Source: Anaeramoeba flamelloides
Lineage: Eukaryota > Metamonada > Anaeramoebidae
Direction of reading: 5' to 3'
DNA: 64,000 nucleotides
NCBI GenBank assembly: GCA_027625915.1
Contig: JANTQA010000051.1
Coordinates: 6,634,501-6,698,500, forward strand
Position 1 is the stretch's first letter. Each line of letters begins with the position of its first letter. The position numbers and the translations under genes were made by a program. This document shows positions 1 to 10,615 of this stretch, one piece after another. Below the pieces are notes generated by a model. It did no database searches and was not told the origin of the DNA. It worked only from the letters and a program-made list of their open reading frames with translations.

Positions 1-1037
1 TTAATTATTGAGTCCTCATCACTTAAATCACTGGCTGATTGTAATTTGTCCATATAACTTTTTAATGCTAAATCAGTTTCATCAGATTCTTCTTGTAATT
101 CAATGATATCTCCAAATTCTTCATCTTCATCTTCTTCTTCACTTTTTGAATCTTCTTTGTTTTCATCACCACCGTCTTCGTCATTGTTGTCATTTCCTGC
201 ATCTTCTTCTTTTGCATTTTTGTTGTTCTCGTCATCATCCTCACGGTCACCATTTTTGTCTGTATTTGTTTCTTCTTCAGATTTTTCTTTGTCAGACTTA
301 TCGTCACTTAGTTGATCAGATCTGTAGTTTTCAATTTTTTTAAGATTATTTTTAATGTATTTTTCCCGTTTCCTCTGCTCGTAATAAAATACATTTTTGT
401 AAGTATTTCTTTCACTGCTGCCAGTTAAAACCACATTTAATTCATCATGTGCTTTATTATCGTTCTCATTTTTAATCAGATCCACTTCTTTTTCGTTATC
501 ATCATCACTTTCATCATCAAGTTCATCGGAGTCGTCTTCTTCCTCTCTCAAAATATAAAACTTGCGATAATCTTTTTGGTCATCTTTTCTTATTCCCGTT
601 TTTTCATATTCTGCTTTTAAAAAGAGGATCGATTCAATTAATTTTTCTTTTGCGCCTTCGTCGCTCCGAATAAAGTCACTGATATTAAACATTTTAATAG
701 TTGGGTAATTCCAAAATTCCAAAGTACGATGAAATTCTTTCAAATTCTCTTGCTGCTGAACAAACAACAAGTTTGCAGTAACCAATTTGTTCTTTCTTCT
801 CGGGCTGATCACATTAATCATGTTTAACAAATGAAGCCCATTGGAATTGAATGCAGCTTCTTCAGTTAGATCTGGAAACTGAAGCACCTCTTGCATCCAC
901 TGGAGTGCTGCTTGTGATTCTTTTAACGATCGATCGAATTTGATTTTTTTGATCCCTGCAGTGATCCCATGCTTTTTAGGGTTGTATTTAAATTCTTTTT
1001 TTTTTTTGTTTGAACTTGGTCTTATAAAGAAAGCCAT
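1..1037 (-). CDS. Calponin-homology (CH) domain protein with acidic tail, 3' end beyond the window
   Basis: The frame is open from an ATG at 1037-1035 to the window edge, about 345 codons, so the C-terminus is missing. After a short basic N-terminus (MAFFIRPSSNKKKK), residues of roughly 36-155 look like a single CH domain. It has a helix around ALQWMQEVLQFPDL, the NSNGLHLLNMINVISP segment matching the CH pattern 'L.dG..L..L.n.i.P', then QQQENLKEFHRTL and a final helix ending in FLKAEYEKTG. Residues from about 170 onward are an Asp/Glu/Asn/Lys-rich low-complexity tail. CH domains commonly bind actin, or act as adaptors when single; which applies here is not visible. The CH assignment is by eye and moderately confident. 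The coding nature is well supported by base composition and the long open frame. Confidence 0.7.
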   Translation of the reverse strand, partial: MAFFIRPSSNKKKKEFKYNPKKHGITAGIKKIKFDRSLKESQAALQWMQEVLQFPDLTEEAAFNSNGLHLLNMINVISPRRKNKLVTANLLFVQQQENLKEFHRTLEFWNYPTIKMFNISDFIRSDEGAKEKLIESILFLKAEYEKTGIRKDDQKDYRKFYILREEEDDSDELDDESDDDNEKEVDLIKNENDNKAHDELNVVLTGSSERNTYKNVFYYEQRKREKYIKNNLKKIENYRSDQLSDDKSDKEKSEEETNTDKNGDREDDDENNKNAKEEDAGNDNNDEDGGDENKEDSKSEEEDEDEEFGDIIELQEESDETDLALKSYMDKLQSASDLSDEDSII

Positions 1038-2571
1038 TTATTAAAAAAAAAAACTATAAAAAATGAGAAAGTTTTGCTGAAAAAGTATGCAAATTTGCAA
1101 ATAAAAATCACCAAATATTGTTTTTGTATGATTTAAAGCTTGTGTCTTGACAAATTATTTCTGTTTTTTACTCATAAATACGAAAAAAAGACAAAAAGCT
1201 TTTTGGATCAATTTCGATTTTGTGTTAATCTTACAAACCTACTTTCTCAACAATTTTTTTCAACAACAGATCTGTTTTCAACTAATTTACAAGTTTTGTT
1301 TATATTTAAAACATTAAGTTTCTCTTCAAAGCTTTTAAAAAATTCATCAAAAATAGTAAAGTGAACAAAAAAGTTAAAAAGATTTTTGGGAATTTATACT
1401 TGTCAATAATAAATTTTATTTTTTGGCTGCGTTACATACACTTTGATTCTAGTTTTCAATGCTAAAAATATTTTAGTATGGTTTTTTTCCCTTTGGAAAA
1501 TTATAGATGTTCATTCTCTTTTTCAAAAAAGGGCTCTTAATTGAACAAACCCTTTAATTCCAATTATGAGAAAAAACGCATAACCGCTGTTAATTGGAAA
1601 ATACAAGGATCAAATTTTTCATTCAACTTTCCAAAAAAAAGAATACACATTTCAAGAATCAAAATAAATCATCTAAGTAATCAATACTAAAAGGGAAATG
1701 AATAATTTAAGTTTGATTTTAAGAATATAAAAAATCAAATAAGGTTACACGATTTAGAAAATCTTTTTTGTAAAAGATGAAGTGAAAATATTGTTCCATT
1801 TATTTTGTAACAAATAGTTTGTTGGTGTATAAACATTAACAAAGTGAACATTTGGTAGCATAATTTCTAAATAGATTTGTCCACAATAAGTAAAAAGTTT
1901 TTTTTAACTTTTACAAATTCAAAGATCTTTGGTGTTTCAGGCATTATAGTTCCCGTAAATCTGTCCGAATTTAAAGTGAACCATACCAATCTTTTACTTC
2001 CCAAATAACTCGAACTAAATTATAATATTTTTTTATGGACCAAATCAGTATTTTTTCTCAAAAATTTTTGACTCCTTTGTTTCAAGGTGAATTCAATTTA
2101 ATAAAAGAAAAAGAACAAGAACAAGAAAATGGAAAAACAAAGTAATTCTAAAAATGATTGCAAAAAAAGAATTAATTGACAAAGTTATTCATAAAAGTAT
2201 ACCAAAAAATACCTTTTAACCAAAAAATTACTGCACCAATCAAAATATTGATTCAAATTTGTTCAAGAATCACCATTCCAAGATTTTTTGAAAAAAAGAG
2301 TTTTTTACAATAAAACTGTTAAAAATTTCAATATTAATTTCAAATTCTTAGTAATTAAAACAAATCTTCTTATACTTTGGTGTTCTAATTATTTTGGTTC
2401 AAGGTTTTGTATCATTTTTTAATAATTGAGATTTTTATTTGAAAAGTTTTACATGAACTAGCCTAATATGTTATATTCTTCTTTAGAAAATGAATTTTCA
2501 AGAAAAACACATTTTCAACCTCAAAAACTTATACTAAAAAGGTTTTTGATAGTAGATCAAAGTTGTAATAT

Positions 2572-3057
2572 AGTAGGGAAAAAAATACCGGACATGAAAA
2601 AAATCCCGGACAAGATTTTTAATTGTGAATATTAGTAAAATTTTTGTCTAACTTCAATGAAATCCTTATTATAAATAATCAATTTTTTTATGAGATTAGT
2701 AATAAACCTACCTAAAGTTCATCAAAGTAAGGCGTCTCTAGAATACTTGAGTAATTGTTTGATAGCCTAATGTTGATCAACTTTTTTTGAAAAACAATCC
2801 AGTTTTATTGAGGTTTACTAGAGTTTGGAAAATGATAATTTTTTCTTCTTGTTTTTTGATTGGTTGAATGGTGTTTTGAATAAGTGTGATTTCATCAATC
2901 ATCATTCTAATAAGTGGGGGGGGGTTATAATTGAAAAAGTTCGATTCTTAAAAAAAGGAATTTGATTGTAAATAGCTGAAATTACATAATAATTTTACTA
3001 ATATTGACAATTAAAAATCTTGTCCGGGATTTTTTTCATGTCAGGTATTTTTTTCAC
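2572..3057. mobile_element. MITE-like element with ~65 bp near-identical terminal inverted repeats
   Basis: The left arm (about 2572-2643) contains ATACCGGACATG and CCCGGACAAG. The reverse complement of about 2990-3057 repeats the same order with only a few mismatches (ATACCTGACATG, CCCGGACAAG), continuing through an AATTGT.AATATTAGTAAAAT block. The roughly 350 bp between the arms has no coding capacity. This is the structure of a non-autonomous DNA transposon (MITE). The good match between arms suggests a relatively recent element. A target-site duplication is not clear: the left end is preceded by TATA and the right end by CTCA. Confidence 0.65.
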
Positions 3058-4454
3058 TGCTCAACATTATTTTTTGAAACAATAGTTTATTTTTAAACAA
3101 CTGGATTTGTTATAAAAAACATATAGTATTGATAATAACCTGGTATAAAAACAAGTATATTCTTGATTTTTCATTGTTAATATTAAGTATATTGTTTGGT
3201 ACTTGATTTATATTTTCTTTTATTGAAGAATCAAGCTTTAAAAATTATAATTATATACTTACTAGAAGGAATTTTAATTAAATTATACCTGTTGAAAATA
3301 ATATTCAAACTATCAAACCCCAGAATAAAATTTATGATATTCTAAAAACACATCAAACTTACAGAAATTTTTTTTTTTTATTTTTTTATCAAAATGGGTG
3401 TATATGTTTGGTTTTATCAAATAATTAAATAAGTATTCTTTATACACCTTACTTTAAGGATCTTGAGGTAGTTATATTAATATTCCCCTAAAAACTTAAA
3501 TTAATGATTTCAATAATATTAACAATTAATAAGTATTCACAACTTATTTTCATACACGGTATTTGTTTCAATACTATAAATAATATTAAATAATAAATTT
3601 ATAATTTTTTGAAAGATCACCATTAAAAAATGTTCATTTTTTTTATTTATTTTTTTTTTTTCCGAATGATTTATCAATTAATTTTGTAAAATGATTTAGA
3701 TATGATTTAATCAGGAGATATCAATTTCAAGTTAATTATATCCACATTCTGTCCCTTTTTTATAGTTAAGCAATAGAGTTCTTTTTTGAATGGTTTTTTT
3801 TTGCACTTTAGTGATCAAAATATACATAATAGAACTTTTATAGTAAGTAAGTTTACAACAAAAATATATTTTTGATTACAAAGTTTAAAAAAAAATAATC
3901 CTGTTGAATCGAAAATAGTATCTATATTCTAAAATTTCAAGTGACCAGAATTCAACAACTATGAAATTTTGAAAATACCTTTTCATGTCTACAGATAATT
4001 TATTTTTTAAAAAAACAATAGCACAGATTTTTTTTGGTCTAAATAAGGTTAGTAATATTAATATACATTAAGATTTTTTTTTTTTCTTTAAATATCCATT
4101 TGTAAAAATTAAAAATAATCATTAGTACCCCTTCAGTATATTTTATCTTTTATCCCAAAACAAAAATTAGATATGATAGCTGTTAAATCTTAGAAAATTA
4201 TAATTAAGAAAAAAAAAACTAATATTATTCCATTTTTAGTTGTTTTAATCTGGAAAAAACAATTTATACAATTATTTAAACCCTGCTCTGAAATTTTAAA
4301 AAGAAATAGAAATTAATTTTCTATATTAAAATAGTGTTTTGTATAGAAAACTATCAAAAGGCTATTGAAGTTTATCATACCCCTAAATTTTATAAAAGAG
4401 AAAAAAAAATAATTATCAATTTATTGTTTTTTGGAATCAAAAAATAATCTCATA

Positions 4455-5090
4455 TAAACTGTAAATTAATATAGAATATTTTTCAAAAAGTTTGACTCAC
4501 TTTATAATTTTTATTGAAGCTGTTTGGAGGGTTTATTACAGTATTCTTAACAAAAAAATATTTTCAAATTTTTGGATCAGAATCATTTTCTCTAATTTTG
4601 CAAATTTTAGTATTGCTTTTTCAAATTTTAGTTTTTCTTTTGTTTTTCTTTTTCTTTTTCTTTTTTTTTCAAAAATTTTTCTTTTTCTTTTTTTTTGATT
4701 TCTTTTTTTTTTTAAAAAAAAAAAAGTTTACGTGAAAAAAAAAAAAAGATCTTGGAAAAGACAAATAATCACTAATAAAATTTCGACTCTATAATGTCTT
4801 TTTAAGGTATAAATATTTATAAAAAATCTTCAAGTTCAACTTTTTTTCAGTAAAAGTTCAGTAAATAAAAAATCCGTAATTCTCATTTCAAAAATTGTGA
4901 CTCACTTTTTTTTAGTTTTTTGATTTTATTTTTTTTTTTAATTTTTAATATATCAGGCTTTTATATATTTAGAATGACTTTAAAGTGAATTGTACATCAG
5001 ATTTAGTTATTGATTGTTCTTGAATACTAAAGGATTTTTTTTTTTTCAATGTCTTATTTCAGGTGAGTAACAATATTTGAAAATGAGTTT
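4455..5090. repeat. Dispersed repeat, copy A (copy B at about 44730-45355)
   Basis: This stretch aligns by eye along its whole length, and in the same orientation, with 44730-45355. Shared landmarks in order are CACTTTATAAT, GATCAGAATCATTTT, a long T/C-rich tract, a poly-A run followed by GATCTT, AATGTCTTTT, AAAGTTCAGTAA, CACTTTTTTTTAGTTTT and GAATACTAAAGGA, ending near GGTGAGT. The copies differ by many substitutions and small indels, so they are old. No terminal repeats or coding sequence are visible, and the repeat type is unknown. Confidence 0.6.
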
Positions 5091-6286
5091 AGATCTTGAA
5101 TTTCCAAAATTGAAAAAAATTCATGTGTAAATAATTTAAAAACAATTATTTTTCAAAAATACTTTCAGGTTTCTTTGATTTCTTTCTTTTTGAAATTTAA
5201 TTTTTGTATTTGTTACAATAAAAAAAAATGAATCTTCTGTTACTATGTACTGGAAATTGTAAAATTTTATCTTATGATATAAATTGAATGTTATATTTCA
5301 TAAAATACATTTTTATATCATCAATCAATTCCTATACCGTAGAAAAATGCTCGGTCATCATAAAGATTGAATGTTGCATTATAAATTGTAAATTTTATTT
5401 GATGTTATAATAGTAATTGGATTTTCTAATCATAAAATACAACTATATCCTAGAAATGTAATATGTGTGTCTTATAACTTTCCACCCAGATTTGGAACAG
5501 CTATATTAAAAATATCTAAATTAAATTATCACTTTTTTTTTTTTTTGCTTTGTATATAAAGTTTCCTCTTTAAATCCCCGCCCCGATCTTTTTTAAATCA
5601 ATTATTATGGCAATGAATTAAATAGGTCTTGACAAATGAGATGGTAATACATTTAATTTGTCTTAAATTTATCAATAAATATAAATATTTCCATTCTGGA
5701 AAAAAATTTTCAAATCGATTTTAATTGAAAAAAGGCTGTGAAAAGGAAAAATTTGAAATCTTATCCTTCATATTTTTTACTGATCATTCAAGAAATCTGA
5801 AATCAACATTACTGGAATAGAAATAATATTAATTGCTAAACTCTTAAAGTCAATTTCAAATTAATAGGAAAAATCACAGCAACAAAAAACTCCAAAAAAG
5901 TCAATTTTTACTAACATTACAATTAAATGACAAAATTCGAAAAATGAAAATGTTAAAATTTTGGTTTAATATGATGTTTTGAATTCTATTTTAATTCAAA
6001 CAATAAACCTCATGTTTGGACTTGGATTTTGTTTTGGAAGGAAAAAATAAGCAAAAAAAAATTTCTGAAAATGAGAACATATGCTTCCCTTTTACAATTA
6101 AAATCAATTTTACAATTTTTTTTCCATTTTAAAAATTTTTTCAGGAATGATATTCAGTAATTGAAAAAATCAAAAATAAAACATGAAAGAGGTTGGCAAG
6201 TTTTATATTCTCTCTCCGTTACTTTAAGGTAGTAAAGATCCATTATAAATTCTAATGAAAAAATTTAAAATGAAAACAATATTTTG

Positions 6287-7285
6287 TTAAAAAAGTATTG
6301 AAGCCGAGCATTTTTGATAATAAAGATCTATTGCCAAAAGAACTTTTTTGGGGAGATCAGAGCAAGCAGTGCCAAGGGTTTTGTCATTTAATTTGAAGGC
6401 CAATTCTTTACGATCCATATCGACAATAACAGAAACAATGTCGTTCTGATTTAAAGGCTTGCATAGCATTCGTCTCGGTTGTCCGTTTTGGTAGTAATAG
6501 CCATTGGAAGAATAGAGCATGTGTCCCTTTGTGGAATTGTAATTGATACCTTTATACTTGGAATCAACGACACCAACCATAATGCCACCATTTCCAAGAT
6601 GCAATTTGTCCATCTTGATTTTGATTGTTGTCACCCCATGTGCCAAGATCTTGTCCCCCCTGACACCTCTCCAAAAGTTCCCATTTATTGCTGTTACTTG
6701 AAGATTGTTTTCTGAGAAGACGACGCTCTCGGCATTCGAAGTGTCCCACTGGCAAACGGGTTTGCCTCCCATCTTGAAAAGTCCACCCGTCTGCTTCTTA
6801 GAAAGCCTGTTTGCAATTTCTTGCAACCTTTGTTCGAAATCTTGAAGAATTGTTTTTTGGTTCTTCTCCAAAATTTCGATTCTTTTCTTTAATTGTTGGC
6901 TTTCTTTTGTCGGCATTTCTATTTTGAAATTTATTAGATCCTTGTTTTTCTTCTTTCCAGTTGCTTTTAAGTTAATTTCCTTGAGCCCAAAAATAAAAAG
7001 AAAGTGCTTTGCAACTTGATCGTAAAGTAAAAAATTGTCGGGTAACAACTTGATTGTTTTTAAGGTTTTGTTGAGGATTATTTGAGAAAAATTTTCGTTT
7101 TTGATTTTGTTTTGGTATACATCCTCATTGTTAAGATCATAAAGTTTGATTTCTAGATTGTCTTTTGTTAAAATCAGTTGCAATTCAAATTCTCTTGTCA
7201 GAAATTGAAAATTGATTTGTTCAGAATATATTTGCTTTTCCTTGACTTTGGGTTCTATTTTTTCAATTGGCATGTTGACAGTCAT
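6287..7285 (-). CDS. Coiled-coil plus SPRY domain protein, 332 aa
   Basis: A complete single-exon frame starts at the ATG at 7285. Residues 1 to about 125 are a variable N-terminal region. Residues of roughly 125-165 form a short coiled coil (QLKKRIEILEKNQKTILQDF). Residues of roughly 175-332 look like a SPRY/B30.2-type domain: WDTSNAESVVFSENN at its start, a central GGIMVGVVDSKYKG strand pair, GYYYQNGQ, then DIVSVIVDMDRKELAFKLND, the typical 'D......v.f..N' SPRY core. SPRY domains are protein-protein interaction modules, often substrate-recognition parts of ubiquitin ligases. No RING, B-box or SOCS box is present, so the role is unassigned. Protists can carry expanded families of such short coiled-coil/SPRY proteins. 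Confidence 0.8.
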   Translation of the reverse strand: MTVNMPIEKIEPKVKEKQIYSEQINFQFLTREFELQLILTKDNLEIKLYDLNNEDVYQNKIKNENFSQIILNKTLKTIKLLPDNFLLYDQVAKHFLFIFGLKEINLKATGKKKNKDLINFKIEMPTKESQQLKKRIEILEKNQKTILQDFEQRLQEIANRLSKKQTGGLFKMGGKPVCQWDTSNAESVVFSENNLQVTAINGNFWRGVRGDKILAHGVTTIKIKMDKLHLGNGGIMVGVVDSKYKGINYNSTKGHMLYSSNGYYYQNGQPRRMLCKPLNQNDIVSVIVDMDRKELAFKLNDKTLGTACSDLPKKVLLAIDLYYQKCSASILF

Positions 7286-8703
7286 ATTAATTAAAAGATT
7301 TTTGAGTTAAATTTGTATGGAATTGATTTGGATTGAGTTGAAAAAAATGATTTTGTTATTTTATATTTTTTTCCAAAGCTTAGGACTTTATTATTTTTCT
7401 AAAAATATAGTGTTTCAAAGAAATTCAAAGTGACTTATCATTGGTATTGGATAAGAGAAAGCACCACCGTATTATTTGTAGTGAAAAAATCAAAAAAAAA
7501 AATGGTTTCAAAGTGTTTAAATAAGTTATTTGTTTTCACTTTAAGGTTATCCAATTTTGAATTACCATAAGTAGTTATCGAACAAATCAGAACAATCGGA
7601 TTTGTTCTTTATTTTTGGAATTCATTAACTTTTTTGGTAGAAGCAAGTACCATCAACAAATATATATGAAAAATGTAAAAACAATATGTATTTTTTTAAT
7701 TATGGTTTGAAGGGTTTTTAGTTTCAAATATTCTTTTTCTATCTATTGGATTATTGAAATTATTGATATTAAATGTTTAATCAGATATATTAAAGAAAAA
7801 ACTTGGATTATATTTACTTTATGGAAATATTGCATTCGAGTATGTAAAAATTCATTTTTAATCTCTTGATCTGTGTTTTTCAAGAAAAGACATAGTATTC
7901 AAATAGCAAATCCTTTGTCGACCAATGGTTCTTCACAATTGTTCATTTTTAAAATTCCTCTAAAATTAATTCCACTTTTTATTTTAAAATAATTTTTTTT
8001 TTTTCACTTATTGAATTTCTTCAAAAATAGTCTCTTTTATTCTTTTATTGATAAAAAATTAATATTAATTTTTTTATCCCTAAATGAGATTTGTTTTTTA
8101 CTCAAAATAAAAAAAAACAAAGTTGGGTTTATATATTGTTTTCGATCAAAGAAATTGAAATTTAACTAATTTCGAAAAATTATATGAAAAATAAATGGAT
8201 GTTTTACTTTCCCTGATTGCCTAAATAATAAATTTTAGGGTCATTTTATACTTTGAAATTAATCAAAAAGTAGAGACCAGATAGATTTCAATAATCATTG
8301 GTAAAAAATATCCTAAAATTTATCCAAATACTTCCAAATTAATTTTAAAATATCATTCTAAAATTGTACATATTAATTAAAAACTGTTTTTTAGCTCAAC
8401 TAACATTGAAAAATAATAAGATCACAAATTTTAAAACTCTTTCTGATAGACCAACCATTTATCACCGTCCACACACGCACATAGTAAATACAGTACTATC
8501 ATAAAAGTTTTATATACAGTATCTCTTTTCAATAAAAGTTTTCAAAAAATTATTTTATTAAAATTTCAATGATAAAAAGTATGTTTTTAAGAAATAAATA
8601 AATTTATAATTCACTTATTTTGTAAAATTTATAAGTTTTAAAAAATAAGTAAATAATAAAATCAGGGGGAATTCGAAAACTTTAAAAGAGTTATAAAGAA
8701 GAA

Positions 8704-8737
<34 letters not shown>

Positions 8738-9030
8738 TTAATCAAATGGACCAAGTTGTAATGGTATAATACACATGTTTCAAGGGTTTGCATAGATATT
8801 AGAACAAAAATTTTATTTTGGAAATTTTCAAAATTGAAATCATTTTTTCACATTTCTACACATTTTTGTTTTTCGATTTTTTTTTTAAAAACGTCATTCA
8901 TTTGCAAAAAAATTTTTATTGCAAGATCAATAGTCACTTAAAAAAACGTGTTATTCTAATGTCATTGAAACCATGTAAAGATTGTTGAGAAATCTATTGA
9001 TTTCTATTGCAATTCTATTCGATCTTTGAT

Positions 9031-9197
9031 CTTGATATTTGTTTAATAAATGTGAAAAATTTTCACTTCATTTTCATTACCATTTTTCAAATAGAGACGA
9101 CAATTACCAACAAACTTTGTTTGGGGGCTTAATTTCTAAAAGAAAAGTATGGAAAATGAAGTGAAAAATATTTCATATTTATTATTCAAATATCAGT
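9031..9197. mobile_element. Short MITE, family 1 copy A
   Basis: The arms are inverted repeats of about 45 bp. The left arm reads TGATATTTG...AATAAAT followed by TTTTCACTTCATTTTC. The right arm is the reverse complement (GAAAATGAAGTGAAAAATAT ... ATTTATTATTCAAATATCA). Only about 75 bp of unrelated sequence lie between the arms. A sister copy with the same arm sequence lies at about 15657-15831. It is too short to encode anything and is presumably mobilised in trans by a DNA transposase. Confidence 0.6.
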
Positions 9198-9576
9198 AGA
9201 AGTTCAAAACGAACATCCTTGTTTTTCTCAATAGATCTCAAAGAATTTGAGTTTTTCAATTTTTAAGAAAAGCTATTGATTAATTATTTTTCTTTCAGAC
9301 ATGTATCAACATTTCTTTGATGTGTATTATTCTCTTTATTTCTTATTTGTTCTTCAAAGGTCAATTATATCAAATAATTGATATTTGAAAAAAATGTTGG
9401 GCACCTTTGACTGAAACAGAGTTTATATCCAATATTATAATTTAATATTTAATGGGTTACCGTATCCAATATATTGAAAATCAAACATACTTGTTGCTTG
9501 TTTTTTTTAAAAAAAAAATCCAAAACCACATATAATTTTGTTAAAAATCAAAACAAAACCCAAAAAATCAAAAACA

Positions 9577-10615
9577 AACTCAATTCCAAAAATTGGGGCA
9601 CACCTTCAAAATCAATTTAATTCCAAGAAAAGTGATATTTGACTCTTAAATAGAAACATGAGATATTAACAATCAATGTAAATAATTTTAAAGTTAATTA
9701 TTTATCATTTTTTTTCATTATTTTTTGATTTTTGATTTCCAATAATTTTTTTGATTTTTTTTGGATTCTTTTTTTTTCAAAACTTTTCGAAAATCTCAAA
9801 ATCTTTTTAAAATGAAATTTAAAAGTTTTCATTCTGATCACAAAAAAAAATTTTTTTTTTTCTCTCAAAAAGAAAAAAGATTCTTTTTTTATCGAGAAAA
9901 AATTTTTTTGAAAAAAATCATGATTTGGTGTGCTAGGACACATGGCCTACAAACAGACCTTATTATTATTAATGGAAGTGTGAATACTGAATGTATTATT
10001 AATGATATTATCAAAAAAATCAAAGGAAATTCAACTCGCTAATTCAGAATATAGTGAGTTGAAATGGATTTTCCAAAAGGATGGAGCTTGTCCACATACC
10101 TCAAAAAAAAACTCAAACTTACTTAAATCGGGGATGTAATGTTCTGGACCCTTGACCCCCAATTCCACAAGATTTAAATCCAATTGGGAATTTATGGATA
10201 GTAAACTGAAAAAATTGTAACCAAAAAAACGAAGAAGAATTTTTAAAATTTTCACTAATGTATGAAATACTTTAAGTTGGGAAACCTAAGATAATTAGTA
10301 AACTCTATATTTAAAAGGATGGATTTAGTTATCAAAAGACAAGCTGAATCTATTAATAGTTTTTATTAATTTTTCTTTCAATAAAAAGGGATTTTTTTGG
10401 TAACCGTGTTCCAAAAAATAGGGGCACACTTTTTTTTATTTTTTCTTTTTTATTTTTCGAATTGGATTTTAAATTTACTATAAAATATATAAATAGTATT
10501 AATTAAATATTTTCGGGTCTTTGTTTATTTTAATGTTCAAATATCATGTATTTTGGAGTATATTTTTATTAATGTAATTTTTTTTTGTGTCCCATTTTTT
10601 GGAATTGAGTTTAAT
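9577..10615 (+). mobile_element. Decayed Tc1/mariner-type DNA transposon
   Basis: The ends are inverted repeats. The left end reads AACTCAATTCC followed by AAAAATTGGGGCACACC; the right end, reverse-complemented, reads AACTCAATTCC followed by AAAAAATGGGACAC. The interior carries recognisable pieces of a DD34E-type transposase on the plus strand. Around 10065-10105 WIFQKDGACPHTS resembles the 'fQqDgApcHt' block with the second catalytic Asp. Around 10173-10210 DLNPIGNLWIVN resembles 'DLNPIENLW', with the catalytic Glu changed to Gly. These blocks lie in different frames with intervening stops, so the transposase is dead. The first catalytic Asp block is not recognisable. Confidence 0.7.
9898..10260 (+). 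pseudogene. Tc1/mariner transposase pseudogene
   Basis: These are remnants of the C-terminal half of a transposase inside the transposon above. They include a segment near 9916-10040 (WCARTHGLQTDLIIINGSVN), resembling the 'v..G....f.dG.vn...Y' region. The FQKDGACPHTS block and the DLNPIGNLW block follow. At least two frame changes, several in-frame stops and loss of the catalytic Glu show it is non-functional. The family is known to encode a cut-and-paste transposase that inserts at TA. Confidence 0.65.

Larger units (their letters stand above)
1038..6286. other. Intergenic region, 5.2 kb, with two repeat elements
   Basis: No convincing gene is visible here. The region separates two minus-strand genes and is extremely AT-rich. 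It contains an inverted-repeat element (about 2572-3057), a poly-G tract (2916-2925) and a dispersed repeat (about 4455-5090) with a second copy near 44.7-45.4 kb. The pyrimidine-rich run at 4620-4720 belongs to that repeat. The short open frames here are Phe/Lys homopolymer artefacts. Confidence 0.6.

Noticed and set aside
68-343. Several 65-79 codon frames overlapping the left-edge gene on both strands
   Set aside because: They are other-frame readings of the acidic tail of the CH-domain gene, whose own frame is longer and compositionally normal.
4492-4735. Phe-rich frames of about 70 codons on plus
   Set aside because: They arise from the T/C-rich tract of the dispersed repeat. The second copy of the repeat does not keep either frame.
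9698-9943. An 81-codon minus-strand frame in the transposon region
   Set aside because: It is antisense to the transposase remnant and made of Lys/Phe homopolymers; the plus strand explains the region better.
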